From positions 1 to 40,395 of the forward strand of contig JAFZMQ010000036.1 of assembly GCA_017551095.1 (NCBI GenBank): a DNA stretch of 40,395 nt. The letters are read 5' to 3'. Shown here piece after piece: positions 15,519-24,325 of the stretch. Below the pieces are notes generated by a model. It did not search any database and had not been told where the DNA came from. It saw only the letters and a program-made list of their open reading frames with translations. The first letter of the stretch is position 1. The number at the start of each line of letters is the position of its first letter. Source of the DNA: Clostridia bacterium. GTDB taxonomy: Bacteria; Bacillota; Clostridia; UBA1381. The position numbers were made by a program, and so were the translations under genes.

Positions 15519-17543
15519 TTAGTTTAAAATGACGCTTTCGGGGATAGCATTATAAGCCTTTTCAAAAAGTTTTTTCTTTTCCGTGGGCGAAATTTCCACT
15601 GAATTTTGCATAATATCTTCCGTTGCCAAGTCTGCAAGTTTTAAAATATCGGTATCGCTTACTAAATTTGCGATTTTCATTTCGGGCAGTCCGTGTTGGC
15701 GTGTTCCGAAAAAGTCCCCCGGACCTCTTAGTTTTAAATCCTGTTCGGAAATATAGAATCCGTCGCTTGATTCGCACATCGTTTTCATACGCTTTTTGGA
15801 AAGTTCGCTTTCCTCACCGGAAATCATTATGCAATATGCCTGCGTATCGGAACGCCCGACACGACCTCTTAGCTGATGAAGCGTCGCAAGTCCGAATCTT
15901 TCCGCGTTTTCAATTATCATTATGTTACTGTTTGGAACATTTACGCCGACTTCAATGACCGTTGTCGAAACAAGTACATCTATTTTCCTGTCCAGGAAAT
16001 CACGCATAACGGCGTCCTTTTCCTCTGCTTTCATCTTACCGTGCATAAGTCCGACAGAAATGTCTGAAAACGCCGTTTTAAGCCCCACAAAAATATCTTT
16101 GGCATTTTTTAAATCCTGTTTTTCGCTCTCTTCAATAAGCGGACATACAACATACGCCTGCATACCGAGTTTTACATTTTTGTAAACAAAAGCGTACGCC
16201 CTTTTTCGCATATCTTTTCCAACTGCGTATGTTAAAACAGGCTTTCTGCCTTTGGGAAGTTCATCAAGCACCGATATATCCAAATCACCGTAGAGAATTA
16301 GCGAAAGCGTTCTGGGTATAGGCGTTGCCGTCATTATAAGGATATTGGGATTTTCACCCTTTTCGGCAAGGTTTGCTCTTTGCGAAACACCAAAACGGTG
16401 TTGTTCGTCAGTTACTGCAAAGCCGAGATTTTTATACTCGACTTTGTTAGAAATCACCGCATTTGTGCCGATTATCACATCATATTCGCCGTTTTTTATA
16501 TCCTCATACATTTTTGTTTTATTCTTGGTACTGCGTGTTAGTAGTGCAATTTTTATGTCCGTTCCCTTAAAAAACTGCGAAAAAGACTCAAAGTGTTGAA
16601 ACGCCAAAATCTCGGTAGGTGCCATAATTACCGATTGAAAGCCGTTTTTATATGCAACAAATATACCCACTGCCGCAACAACCGTTTTTCCTGAGCCAAC
16701 ATCACCCTCTAAAAGACGGTTCATCGCAGTATCTTTTTTAAAGTCTGCACATATTTCTTCAATCGCTCTTTTTTGTGCATTTGTTAGTGTATATGGAAGC
16801 GTTTTTATGAATTCCTTAGCACATTCGGTATCGGAAAACGGTGTTCTTGTCGCCTTTTGATTGGCATTACGCCGATTTGCAAGTGCCAGACGCAAAAGCA
16901 GTAATTCCTCAAAAACAAAGCGTTTTCTTGCCGACTCATAGTTTAAAAAGTTATCGGGAAAATGTATATTTTGCATAGCAAAATTTATTTCGCATATTCC
17001 GTACTTTTGGCGAATAGCCGTCGGTATGTATTCTTCTAAATTCCCTGCCTTTTTTATTGCCTCCTCCATAAGCGTTGCCAGAGTTTTTTGCGTCAGGTTT
17101 GCCGAAAGCGGATAAATCGGAACAATTTTGCCGATAAAATGCTGCTTCTGCGGCATTTCATAAACGGGATTTTCAAGCTCTTTTTGATGCCCTTTGACCG
17201 CAATTTTGCCGTAAAAAAGCACATTATCGCCTGTTTTAAAAACTCCTTTTACAAAGCGGTTATTGTACCACAAAACCCTGATTTGCCCCGAATCGTCAAA
17301 GACCGTCATCTGATAAATCGTGAAATTTTTTCTTATTCTTGTTTCACGCACAGGCGAATAGACGGTAGCTGAAATGCACACATATTCCCCGTCTTTTGCG
17401 TCACGAATGTCGCAAAAATTTGTTCTGTCTTCATAGCCTCTCGGGAAATAGTATAGTAGTTCCTCTACCGTTTTAATGCCTTTTTTTTCTAAAATCTTTG
17501 CCCTTTGCGGTCCGACGCCGTTTAAGGTTTTAATACTTTCCAT
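15519..17543 (-). CDS. recG: ATP-dependent DNA helicase RecG
   Basis: A 674-aa RecG, which remodels stalled forks and branch-migrates Holliday junctions. The N-terminal wedge/OB region begins with SIKTLNGVGPQRAKILEKKGI and DLLYYFPRGYEDR-like sequence. Walker A (EGDVGSGKTVVA) is near residue 280, the DEQH box (VTDEQHRFGVSQR) near 380, and TATPIPRTL near 405. The C-terminal helicase half has VSTTVIEVGVNVPN and the RLHQLRGRVGRS-type motif (TLHQLRGRVGRSD). Length is normal. It starts 2 nt after the DAK2 gene stop, so the two are co-expressed. Confidence 0.96.
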   Translation of the reverse strand: MESIKTLNGVGPQRAKILEKKGIKTVEELLYYFPRGYEDRTNFCDIRDAKDGEYVCISATVYSPVRETRIRKNFTIYQMTVFDDSGQIRVLWYNNRFVKGVFKTGDNVLFYGKIAVKGHQKELENPVYEMPQKQHFIGKIVPIYPLSANLTQKTLATLMEEAIKKAGNLEEYIPTAIRQKYGICEINFAMQNIHFPDNFLNYESARKRFVFEELLLLRLALANRRNANQKATRTPFSDTECAKEFIKTLPYTLTNAQKRAIEEICADFKKDTAMNRLLEGDVGSGKTVVAAVGIFVAYKNGFQSVIMAPTEILAFQHFESFSQFFKGTDIKIALLTRSTKNKTKMYEDIKNGEYDVIIGTNAVISNKVEYKNLGFAVTDEQHRFGVSQRANLAEKGENPNILIMTATPIPRTLSLILYGDLDISVLDELPKGRKPVLTYAVGKDMRKRAYAFVYKNVKLGMQAYVVCPLIEESEKQDLKNAKDIFVGLKTAFSDISVGLMHGKMKAEEKDAVMRDFLDRKIDVLVSTTVIEVGVNVPNSNIMIIENAERFGLATLHQLRGRVGRSDTQAYCIMISGEESELSKKRMKTMCESSDGFYISEQDLKLRGPGDFFGTRQHGLPEMKIANLVSDTDILKLADLATEDIMQNSVEISPTEKKKLFEKAYNAIPESVILN

Positions 17544-17545
17544 AT

Positions 17546-19153
17546 CTACTCAACAGAAATAATATAGTAGTAAAGAGGCTGACCGCCGTACTTTACAAAA
17601 ACTTCCGTGTCCTCAAAGGTATCCTCAATCTTTTCCGCCACTGCCTTTGCATCAGATTCCTTTATGTTTTCGCCGTAATAAACGGTTATAAACTCGCTGT
17701 CCTCCGTCACAATGCCGTCTAAAAGTGCAAAAAGCACATCATCAGGGTGTTTGCCGACTTCCGATATACTGCTTCCGACAAGTCCTAAAATATCACCTTT
17801 TTTAATCGTCTTTCCGTCTGCCTCGGTATCGCGAACGGCATAGGTAATCTGTGCTGATGTAACGCTTTTTACCGCTTTATTCATAGCCGTTTCGTTATCT
17901 TTTGGGGATTTCTCGCTATTAAATTTCATTATGGCGGAAATGCCCTCGGGAATAGACCTTGTCGGGATAACGACAATATTCTTTTGCGAGATTTCCATTG
18001 CCTGATTTGCGGCAAGAATTATATTCTTGTTATTCGGCAATACGAAAATCGTTTCGGCGTTTACGCCGTTTGCCGCCGCCAAAATATCATCTGTGCTTGG
18101 GTTCATTGTCTGACCGCCCTCGATTACGGTGTCCGCTCCCAAATCCTTAAATATGTTTGCTATTCCGTCACCCGCACAAATTGTCACAAACCCATACTTT
18201 TTGAGTTCTTTCGGCTCATCAGCCTCTTTTATAAGTGACTGATGCTGATGCTTCATATTGTCTATTTTAATATTTATCATAGTGCCCAGCTTTATCGCAT
18301 TTTCAAGAATAAAGCCCGGGTTATTGGTATGAATATGCACCTTTACGATATCGTCGTCATCAATTACGAGCATACAGTCGCCTGTTTTTTCTATTGCCCG
18401 TTTAAAATTCAAAACATTTACGCCCGAGTTGCGTTTTTCCACTATAAACTCGGTGCAGTACATATACTTAATATCTTTTGTGTCTATGTTTTGTTGTGCC
18501 GTATCGGATTTTTTAGCCGTTTCCGCTTCCGGCGATTTTTCACATTCTACTATCTTTCCGCTTTCGAGGTAATATAAAACGCCCTCTAAAATGAAGACCC
18601 AGCCCTGTCCGCCTGCGTCAACAACACCCGCCTTTTTGAGTGCGGGAAGCATATCAGGTGTTTTTGAAAGTGTAGCATTTCCGACTGTAACTGCTGATTT
18701 TATCACTGACAAAACATCATTTTCCGCTTCGGTCGCGGCTTTTGCGGCAGCTTTTGCGACTGTCAAAATTGTACCCTCGGTTGGGTTCATAACAGCATTA
18801 TAGGCAACCTCCGAGCCTTGCATTAGAGCGTCTGCAAGTTCATGTGCATCACATTTATTCTTACCTTTTAAACTTTTAGCAATACCTCTGAAAAACTGCG
18901 ACAAAATAACACCCGAATTCCCCCTTGCACCCCTTAGCGTTGCAAAGGACATAACATCAGCTATTCTTGTCACTGAATCGGACTGCACCTCTAAAAGAGA
19001 TTTTGCCATATTTTGTGCAGTCATTGACATATTTGTTCCCGTGTCGCCGTCCGGCACCGGAAAAACATTCAGCTCATCTACCGTATGCCTTTTGTTATAC
19101 AAATTATTCGCACCCGACAAAAACATCTGTGCAAGGATTTTTCCGTCTATCAT
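17546..19153 (-). CDS. DAK2-domain kinase (YloV / FakA-like)
   Basis: A 535-aa protein with an N-terminal DAK2 (dihydroxyacetone kinase L) domain. Its nucleotide and metal-binding loop is NVFPVPDGDTGTNMSMT (about residues 29-45), followed by LRGARGNSGVILSQFFRGI. A middle domain and a C-terminal DegV-related domain of the YloV type follow. Homologues phosphorylate fatty acids held by FakB proteins; no fakB/degV gene is in the window. In Firmicutes yloV follows the Asp23 gene yloU and precedes recG, the order here, with gaps of 6 and 2 nt. FakA function is likely but inferred from family. Confidence 0.9.
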   Translation of the reverse strand: MIDGKILAQMFLSGANNLYNKRHTVDELNVFPVPDGDTGTNMSMTAQNMAKSLLEVQSDSVTRIADVMSFATLRGARGNSGVILSQFFRGIAKSLKGKNKCDAHELADALMQGSEVAYNAVMNPTEGTILTVAKAAAKAATEAENDVLSVIKSAVTVGNATLSKTPDMLPALKKAGVVDAGGQGWVFILEGVLYYLESGKIVECEKSPEAETAKKSDTAQQNIDTKDIKYMYCTEFIVEKRNSGVNVLNFKRAIEKTGDCMLVIDDDDIVKVHIHTNNPGFILENAIKLGTMINIKIDNMKHQHQSLIKEADEPKELKKYGFVTICAGDGIANIFKDLGADTVIEGGQTMNPSTDDILAAANGVNAETIFVLPNNKNIILAANQAMEISQKNIVVIPTRSIPEGISAIMKFNSEKSPKDNETAMNKAVKSVTSAQITYAVRDTEADGKTIKKGDILGLVGSSISEVGKHPDDVLFALLDGIVTEDSEFITVYYGENIKESDAKAVAEKIEDTFEDTEVFVKYGGQPLYYYIISVE

Positions 19154-19159
19154 ATCTAC

Positions 19160-19516
19160 TTACTCCTTAACCCTCACAGATTCTACCAAAACATTGACTT
19201 TGGTCACTTTAAGTCCTGTATTATGTTCAAGCTGATATTGCACATTATGCACGATACTGTCGCAAATTGCATTTATATTAACACCGTATTCCACTATAAT
19301 ATGAAGGTCAATGACTATGCCGTTTTCCTCAACGCTTACAGATATTCCCTTTGACATACTATCTCTTTTTAAGAGCCTTATAACTCCGTCCTTTTTGCTT
19401 TTGGACGCCATTCCGACAACGCCGTAGGATTTTGTTGCAACAAATCCTGCGATAGATGCAACTACATTACTGTCAACCGAGATTTCGCCCAAATCACTGT
19501 TTATCAAAATTGACAT
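19160..19516 (-). CDS. Asp23/Gls24 family envelope stress protein (YloU-like)
   Basis: A 118-aa Asp23/Gls24 protein. The family core is visible as GEISVDSNVVASIAGFVATKSYGVVGMASK at the start and IVIDLHIIVEYGVNI plus VQYQLEHNTGLKVTKVNVLVESV near the end. Asp23 proteins associate with the membrane and respond to cell-wall stress in some species; the YloU branch has no firm function. I chose the ATG at 19516 with an AAAGGG site 8 nt upstream; a GTG at 19552 would add 12 residues of unlikely sequence. It leads the yloU-yloV-recG operon. Confidence 0.92.
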   Translation of the reverse strand: MSILINSDLGEISVDSNVVASIAGFVATKSYGVVGMASKSKKDGVIRLLKRDSMSKGISVSVEENGIVIDLHIIVEYGVNINAICDSIVHNVQYQLEHNTGLKVTKVNVLVESVRVKE

Positions 19517-19558
19517 TATTATCACCCTTTCTGTTTTTGCATACAAATACACAAGTAT

Positions 19559-19587
19559 ATTTTACTATATTATTTCCGATTAGTCCA
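19559..19587 (-). promoter_or_regulatory. Candidate promoter of the asp23-dak2-recG operon
   Basis: TGGACT-N17-TAAAAT on the minus strand, about 42 nt upstream of the ATG. Boxes match at 4 and 5 of 6 positions. Confidence 0.45.
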
Positions 19588-19626
19588 TAGGTAATGTGAA
19601 AATAATATTACATTTTATGATTTTTA

Positions 19627-19655
19627 TTGAAAAGTACCAAAAAAAAATATATAAT
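19627..19655 (+). promoter_or_regulatory. Promoter of the tyrosine recombinase gene
   Basis: TTGAAA-N17-TATAAT, 35 nt upstream of the ATG at 19691. A GGAGGG ribosome binding site lies at 19680-19685. Confidence 0.7.
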
Positions 19656-19690
19656 TATTCAAAACAGGAGTGTGAAAATGGAGGGATTTT

Positions 19691-20746
19691 ATGGCAAAAC
19701 GACACTATTTGACAAATTATCTGTCTGAGCTTCCCGATTTTGTTTTTACATACATTGAAGAATACTACACAGGCGAGAGTGTGAACACGCAGCTCGGTTA
19801 CAGCCTTGATGTACGCATTTTTCTTAACTATCTGCGACAGTTTAAATTCCGAAACATTGAAAAAAACGAGGATTTTACGCCGCAGGATATGGAAAAGGTG
19901 ACGCCGAGCGACTTAATTCGGTTTAAGGCGTATTTAAGGGAATATGAAACGGAATACTTATCCCCCGCAGGAAAACCCGTAAAGCGTATTTGCAAAAATT
20001 CCGCATACGGTATAAACCGCAAATTATCCGCTGTTCGAGGGCTTTTTATATACCTTTACAAGACCGAACAACTGTCGCAGAATGTCACCGACAAGGTGGA
20101 TTTTGCGAAGCTTCATCAAAAAATAAAAAAGCCCCTGACAAGTCAGGAAACTATGCTTTTAATAGATGTTATCTATAACGGCGAAAAATATTTTGAGGGG
20201 CGGACTTTGACCGAATACAAAAACAAAAAAGAGCGTGATATTGCCATTTTTACCACATATTTAGGTACAGGAATCCGTGTTAGTGAGCTTGTAAATTTGC
20301 AGGTTACCGACATAGATTTTGAAACTCAATCCTTTATCGTAACACGAAAAGGCGGTGACCAGCAGGAAATATTTATGCCTGTTCAGGTGAGTAACGCCCT
20401 TTATGATTATCTCGTAAAAGGAAAGGACCCTGTCCGTGACAGCGGACCGCTATTTTTGGGGCGTTCGGGAAAACAGCTGACAACGGCGGCGGTTGAAAAA
20501 ACGCTTAAAAACTACTGCCACACAGTCGACATAACACACCCCGACAAAACCCGTCCTCACGCACTTAGGCGTACCTTTGCCTGTCGGCTTTTGGAGGACG
20601 GCGTGGATATAAAAATGGTTGCCGAGCTTATGGGACACAAGAATATCGAGGTTACGCACAGATACTACGCACAATACAGCAGCCAGAAACGGCGTGAGGT
20701 TATGCAAAATCTTGATGTTTTAAAATTGCCTGATGATGAAGACTAA
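19691..20746 (+). CDS. XerC/XerD-like tyrosine recombinase
   Basis: A 351-aa tyrosine recombinase. The N-terminal SAM-like arm domain (about residues 15-140) includes a 10-15 residue insertion around YLSPAGKPVKRI that makes it longer than E. coli XerC/D (about 298 aa). The catalytic set is complete: Arg196 in GTGIRVSEL, Lys220, His290 and Arg293 in HALR, His316 in MGHK, and nucleophile Tyr325. Clostridia often carry such long Xer-like genes as chromosomal singletons, probably for chromosome dimer resolution. No phage genes, att repeats or tRNA target are next to it, which argues against an integrase of a mobile element. It is monocistronic. Confidence 0.88.
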   Translation: MAKRHYLTNYLSELPDFVFTYIEEYYTGESVNTQLGYSLDVRIFLNYLRQFKFRNIEKNEDFTPQDMEKVTPSDLIRFKAYLREYETEYLSPAGKPVKRICKNSAYGINRKLSAVRGLFIYLYKTEQLSQNVTDKVDFAKLHQKIKKPLTSQETMLLIDVIYNGEKYFEGRTLTEYKNKKERDIAIFTTYLGTGIRVSELVNLQVTDIDFETQSFIVTRKGGDQQEIFMPVQVSNALYDYLVKGKDPVRDSGPLFLGRSGKQLTTAAVEKTLKNYCHTVDITHPDKTRPHALRRTFACRLLEDGVDIKMVAELMGHKNIEVTHRYYAQYSSQKRREVMQNLDVLKLPDDED

Positions 20747-20779
20747 AAAAAGAAATTACCATTCGGTAATTTCTTTTTT
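20745..20779. terminator. Bidirectional terminator between recombinase and mrp
   Basis: GAAATTACC and GGTAATTTC form a 9-bp stem with an ATTC loop, extended by A and T tracts on the two sides. It serves both convergent genes. Confidence 0.88.
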
Positions 20780-20782
20780 GTT

Positions 20783-21607
20783 TTACAGTTTTTCTATTTT
20801 ATCTGCCAAGTTATCAATCCAGTCGCCGTCAAAAAGCTCAATCATGCCTGTATCACAGGCAACCGAGAGCTTTTCGTCTATCGGGATTTTTGAAACGGCT
20901 TCTATTCCCTCTTCTTTCGCAAAATCCTCAATATGACTATCCCCGAAAATGCTATGCTTTTTATGGCAGTCGGGACATTCAAAATAGGACATATTCTCGA
21001 CTAATCCCAAAACGGGAATTTTCATCATTTTTGCCATATTTATTGCCTTTTGAACAACCATTTTAACAAGCTTTTGCGGAGATGAAACAACTACGACCGC
21101 ATCTATCGGCAATGATTGAAAAACGGTAAGCGGCACATCTCCCGTACCGGGCGGCATATCGACAAACATATAGTCAACATCAGTCCAGATAACATCTGTC
21201 CAAAACTGTTTAACAACTCCCGCAATCACAGGACCACGCCAGATTACAGGGTCGGTTTCCTTTTCAAGCAGCATATTTGTTGAAATAATCTGCGTTCCCA
21301 TCTTTGATTTTGCAGGGAAAAGTGCCGTGTCTGTACCCTCTACCTTCTGATTTATCCCAAAGGCTTTTGGGATTGATGGTCCTGTTATATCGGCGTCAAG
21401 TATTGCCGTGTTATATCCCCTACGTTCCATTATTACCGCCAAAAGCGAGGTTACAAGCGATTTTCCGACGCCGCCCTTGCCGCTGACTATACCTATTACC
21501 TTTTTAACTTTTGAAAGTTCGTTCGGCTTTTCCAAAAAGCTTTGCGGCTCTCTACTGCCGCAGTTTTCGGAACATTCCGAACAGTTATGACTACATTCTT
21601 CTGCCAT
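20783..21607 (-). CDS. Mrp/NBP35 family Fe-S cluster carrier ATPase
   Basis: A 274-aa Mrp (ApbC/NBP35) P-loop protein that binds and transfers Fe-S clusters. An N-terminal Cys cluster (Cys5, 9, 12 and 16) resembles the extra ferredoxin-like site of NBP35. The deviant Walker A SGKGGVGKS is at residues 42-50, and ILDADITGPSIP at about 69-80 is the family's Walker A' region. VDMPPGTGD follows near 149. The C-terminal CPDC (211-214) is the cluster-binding CxxC at the dimer interface. It overlaps the SPFH gene stop by one base. The partner apo-enzymes are not evident from context. Confidence 0.92.
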   Translation of the reverse strand: MAEECSHNCSECSENCGSREPQSFLEKPNELSKVKKVIGIVSGKGGVGKSLVTSLLAVIMERRGYNTAILDADITGPSIPKAFGINQKVEGTDTALFPAKSKMGTQIISTNMLLEKETDPVIWRGPVIAGVVKQFWTDVIWTDVDYMFVDMPPGTGDVPLTVFQSLPIDAVVVVSSPQKLVKMVVQKAINMAKMMKIPVLGLVENMSYFECPDCHKKHSIFGDSHIEDFAKEEGIEAVSKIPIDEKLSVACDTGMIELFDGDWIDNLADKIEKL

Positions 21608-22500
21608 TATTTATTCTTCTCCTCTTTTATAAGTTCTGCTACTGATGCTGCAAGTCCGGCTATTCCTTGTATCTGTGACGGGATAATGATTTTTGTTGCC
21701 TTTCCGTCAGCCGCTTTTTCGAAGCTTTCCAAAGACTTAATTGCAATATATGCCTCGCTCGGATTTGCCTCGTTGATTTTTCTGATACCCTCGGAAACGG
21801 CAGTCTGCACACGAATAATCGCCTCTGCCTGACCTTCCGCCTCTTTTATTGCCGCTTGTTTTTTAGCCTCGGCACGAAGTATTGCGGATTCCTTTTCGCC
21901 CTCTGCCATAAGGATTGCCGCCTTTTTCTCACCCTCAGCCTTTAAGATAGACTCACGGCGTTCACGCTCGGCCTTCATCTGCTTTTCCATTGCGTCCTGA
22001 ATTTCTCTGGGTGGAATAATGTTTTTAAGCTCAACACGGTTTATTTTAATGCCCCAAGGGTCTGTCGCCTCGTCTAAGATAGAACGCATTTTTGTGTTTA
22101 CAATATCACGGGATGTGAGTGTTTCGTCAAGCTCCATTTCGCCTATGATATTACGAAGCGTCGTTGCCGTAAGATTCTCTATCGCCATCATAGGACGCTC
22201 AACACCGTATGTGAAAAGTTTCGGATCGGTTATCTGATAATACACAACCGTATCTATCTGCATTGTTACATTATCCTTTGTTATAACGGGCTGCGGAGGA
22301 AAATCCACAACATGCTCCTTTAAGCTCACCCTTTTTGAAATCTTTTCAATGAACGGAATTTTAAGATGAAGTCCAACACCCCAAGTCTGACTGTATCCGC
22401 CGAAACGCTCAATAATGTAAGCGTGTGCCTGAGGCACAATTTTAATATTTGTGATGATCAGTGCGATTACAAGTATCGCTAAAATGAATAAATATCCCAT
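21607..22500 (-). CDS. SPFH/Band 7 stomatin-like membrane protein
   Basis: A 297-aa SPFH protein with an N-terminal membrane segment (residues 1-22), then the Band 7 domain (IVPQAHAYIIERFGGYSQTW, VVYQITDPKLFTYGV and NLTATTLRNIIGEMELDETL). A long Ala/Glu/Lys-rich coiled coil (about 185-240) includes repeats of ILMAEGEKESAILRAE type. The C-terminal QIQGIAGLAAS matches the paraslipin/QmcA group. Such proteins form membrane-attached oligomers with NfeD partners, and an nfeD gene lies 4 nt upstream. The role is in membrane organisation or quality control, not precisely known. Confidence 0.93.
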   Translation of the reverse strand: MGYLFILAILVIALIITNIKIVPQAHAYIIERFGGYSQTWGVGLHLKIPFIEKISKRVSLKEHVVDFPPQPVITKDNVTMQIDTVVYYQITDPKLFTYGVERPMMAIENLTATTLRNIIGEMELDETLTSRDIVNTKMRSILDEATDPWGIKINRVELKNIIPPREIQDAMEKQMKAERERRESILKAEGEKKAAILMAEGEKESAILRAEAKKQAAIKEAEGQAEAIIRVQTAVSEGIRKINEANPSEAYIAIKSLESFEKAADGKATKIIIPSQIQGIAGLAASVAELIKEEKNK

Positions 22501-22504
22501 AATT

Positions 22505-22924
22505 CTATCTCCTTACTATAAGCTTTACGCCCTCAATTTTTTCTACCGTTACCTTTTCGTTTTCCTCAATCGGCTGCCCGTCGTCCGAGCATATTGTCCA
22601 TACGCTTCCGGCAACTTTCGCCTCGCCCGACAAGCCAAGCTCATCTGTTTTTTTTGTAACTACCGCGGTTTTGCCTATCAGACTGTCCGCATTTGTGGAA
22701 ATTTTTTTGTCCTTGGTCATTTTTTTGACTAACGGACGCGTAAGTGCAAGTAAAATTGCCGAGGACAGCACAAATACACCGATTTGCACCGCTTCACTTG
22801 CCCCTACTGCATACGCAATCATCGCACAAACACTGCCGCCCGCAAACCATATGGAAACGATTTGCACGGTTACAGACTCGATGACTCCGAACAAGATAGT
22901 CAAAAAGAGCCAAACATATCCCAT
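22505..22924 (-). CDS. NfeD family membrane protein
   Basis: A 139-aa NfeD protein of the short type without the protease domain. Three hydrophobic segments lie at about residues 4-20, 28-40 and 45-62, followed by a C-terminal OB-fold domain (SLIGKTAVVTKKTDELGLSG ... GQPIEENEKVTVEKIEGVKLIV). The OB fold of NfeD proteins binds SPFH partners, and the SPFH gene follows 4 nt later. It is the promoter-proximal gene of an nfeD-SPFH-mrp operon. Confidence 0.9.
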   Translation of the reverse strand: MGYVWLFLTILFGVIESVTVQIVSIWFAGGSVCAMIAYAVGASEAVQIGVFVLSSAILLALTRPLVKKMTKDKKISTNADSLIGKTAVVTKKTDELGLSGEAKVAGSVWTICSDDGQPIEENEKVTVEKIEGVKLIVRR

Positions 22925-22977
22925 AATATCTACCGCCTTTCCTCAAAAGACTTTTTGGCAAAAATTTTGCCGATTTG

Positions 22978-23006
22978 ATTCTATCACAATCACATTATTT
23001 TTTCAA
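22978..23006 (-). promoter_or_regulatory. Promoter of the nfeD-SPFH-mrp operon
   Basis: TTGAAA-N17-TAGAAT on the minus strand, 53 nt upstream of the nfeD start. A 15-nt near-perfect palindrome (GGCAAAAATTTTGCC, 22957-22971) sits in the leader just downstream and could be an operator or a chance symmetry. Confidence 0.65.
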
Positions 23007-23033
23007 GTCAATGCACTATATTTTTATATTGTA

Positions 23034-23062
23034 TTGCAAAAATTAGTTTTTTATGTTATAAT
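23034..23062 (+). promoter_or_regulatory. Promoter of metK
   Basis: TTGCAA-N17-TATAAT, 35 nt upstream of the metK ATG at 23098. The leader is too short for a SAM riboswitch. Confidence 0.7.
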
Positions 23063-23097
23063 TCTGTCGTAATTTGCAAAAAAGAAGGTTTTTTAAT

Positions 23098-24279
23098 ATG
23101 AATCGTATGTTATTTACATCTGAATCGGTAACCGAGGGACATCCCGATAAGATTTGCGACTGCATTTCCGATGCTATTTTAGACGAAATTTTAAAGCAGG
23201 ACCCAAATGCCCGTGTTGCATGTGAAACTACCTGCACCACAGGGATTGTATCTATAATGGGAGAAATCTCCACGACCTGCTATGTCGATTTCCCAAAGGT
23301 TGCACGAAATGCAATTTTAGAAATAGGCTACGACCGTGCTAAATACGGCTTTGACGGCAACACCTGTGCGGTTGTTACCGCAATCGACGAGCAATCGCCT
23401 GACATTGCTATGGGCGTAAATGAGGGATTTGAGAATAAAAACGGCGAAAACGATATAGAAAATTCCAACGGTGCAGGTGACCAAGGCATGATGTTCGGCT
23501 ATGCTTGTAACGAAACGCCAGAGCTTATGCCGCTTCCCATTTCCCTTGCACACAAACTTGCAAAAAGGCTTACCGAGGTACGCAAAAACGGCACTTTGCC
23601 ATATCTGCGGCCTGACGGCAAAACGCAGGTTACGGTTTTATATGTTGACGGAAAACCCGTTTCTGTCGATACCGTTGTCGTATCCTCGCAACACGCTCCC
23701 GAGATTCCTTTGGAGCAAATTCGGGAAGATATAATAAGAGAAGTTGTAAAAGCGGTAATAGACGAAAAATTGCTTACAGACAGTACAAAATACTATGTAA
23801 ATCCGACAGGGCGGTTTGTTGTGGGCGGTCCGCAAGGTGATTCGGGACTTACCGGGCGTAAAATTATTGTTGATACCTACGGCGGATATGCCCGTCATGG
23901 CGGCGGTGCATTTTCAGGCAAAGACCCGACAAAAGTGGACAGAAGTGCTGCATACGCAGCCCGTTGGGTAGCTAAAAATATCGTTGCCGCAGGTCTTGCT
24001 GATAAATGTGAGGTGCAACTTGCATATGCAATCGGCGTTGCCCGTCCCGTTTCTGTTATGGTTGATACATTCGGAACAGGTACGGTCAGCGACGAGGCTT
24101 TGGCAAATGCCGTAAACAAGGTTTTTGACCTAAGACCTCACGCAATTATAAAAAATCTTGATTTACGGAAACCCATTTACAAACAACTCTCCTCCTACGG
24201 ACATATGGGGCGTGAAGATTTGGGCGTCAAATGGGAAGAAACAAATATGACCGAGCGTTTAAAAGACGCTATTAAATAG
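23098..24279 (+). CDS. metK: S-adenosylmethionine synthetase
   Basis: A 393-aa MetK, making SAM from methionine and ATP. Family motifs are complete: [20 protein letters not shown] at the N-terminus with the ATP-binding His, the flexible-loop region, [12 protein letters not shown] (about residues 130-141), the P-loop-like [20 protein letters not shown] (about 270-289), and the C-terminal part with YGHMGRED. The ATG at 23098 follows an AGAAGG site; a TTG at 23074 lies upstream in frame but would add an untypical extension. It is a single-gene transcript with its own promoter and terminator. SAM feeds the six or so methyltransferases and radical SAM enzymes encoded in this window. Confidence 0.97.
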   Translation: MNRMLFTSESVTEGHPDKICDCISDAILDEILKQDPNARVACETTCTTGIVSIMGEISTTCYVDFPKVARNAILEIGYDRAKYGFDGNTCAVVTAIDEQSPDIAMGVNEGFENKNGENDIENSNGAGDQGMMFGYACNETPELMPLPISLAHKLAKRLTEVRKNGTLPYLRPDGKTQVTVLYVDGKPVSVDTVVVSSQHAPEIPLEQIREDIIREVVKAVIDEKLLTDSTKYYVNPTGRFVVGGPQGDSGLTGRKIIVDTYGGYARHGGGAFSGKDPTKVDRSAAYAARWVAKNIVAAGLADKCEVQLAYAIGVARPVSVMVDTFGTGTVSDEALANAVNKVFDLRPHAIIKNLDLRKPIYKQLSSYGHMGREDLGVKWEETNMTERLKDAIK

Positions 24280-24291
24280 TTTTTTAGAATT

Positions 24292-24325
24292 GAAAAATCC
24301 TCCTTTTTTAAGGAGGATTTATTTT
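24292..24325. terminator. Bidirectional terminator between metK and the MATE gene
   Basis: AAATCCTCCTT and AAGGAGGATTT form an 11-bp stem with a T4 loop. The T-tract is better on the minus strand (ATTTTTC) than on the plus strand (ATTTTAG). Confidence 0.8.

Noticed and set aside
19691-20746. Tyrosine recombinase as prophage or ICE integrase
   Set aside because: No phage or conjugation genes, att direct repeats or tRNA gene are nearby, and flanking genes are ordinary chromosomal operons.
22925-23097. SAM riboswitch ahead of metK
   Set aside because: The promoter sits 35 nt from the start codon and there is no stem-junction structure or terminator, so no room for one.
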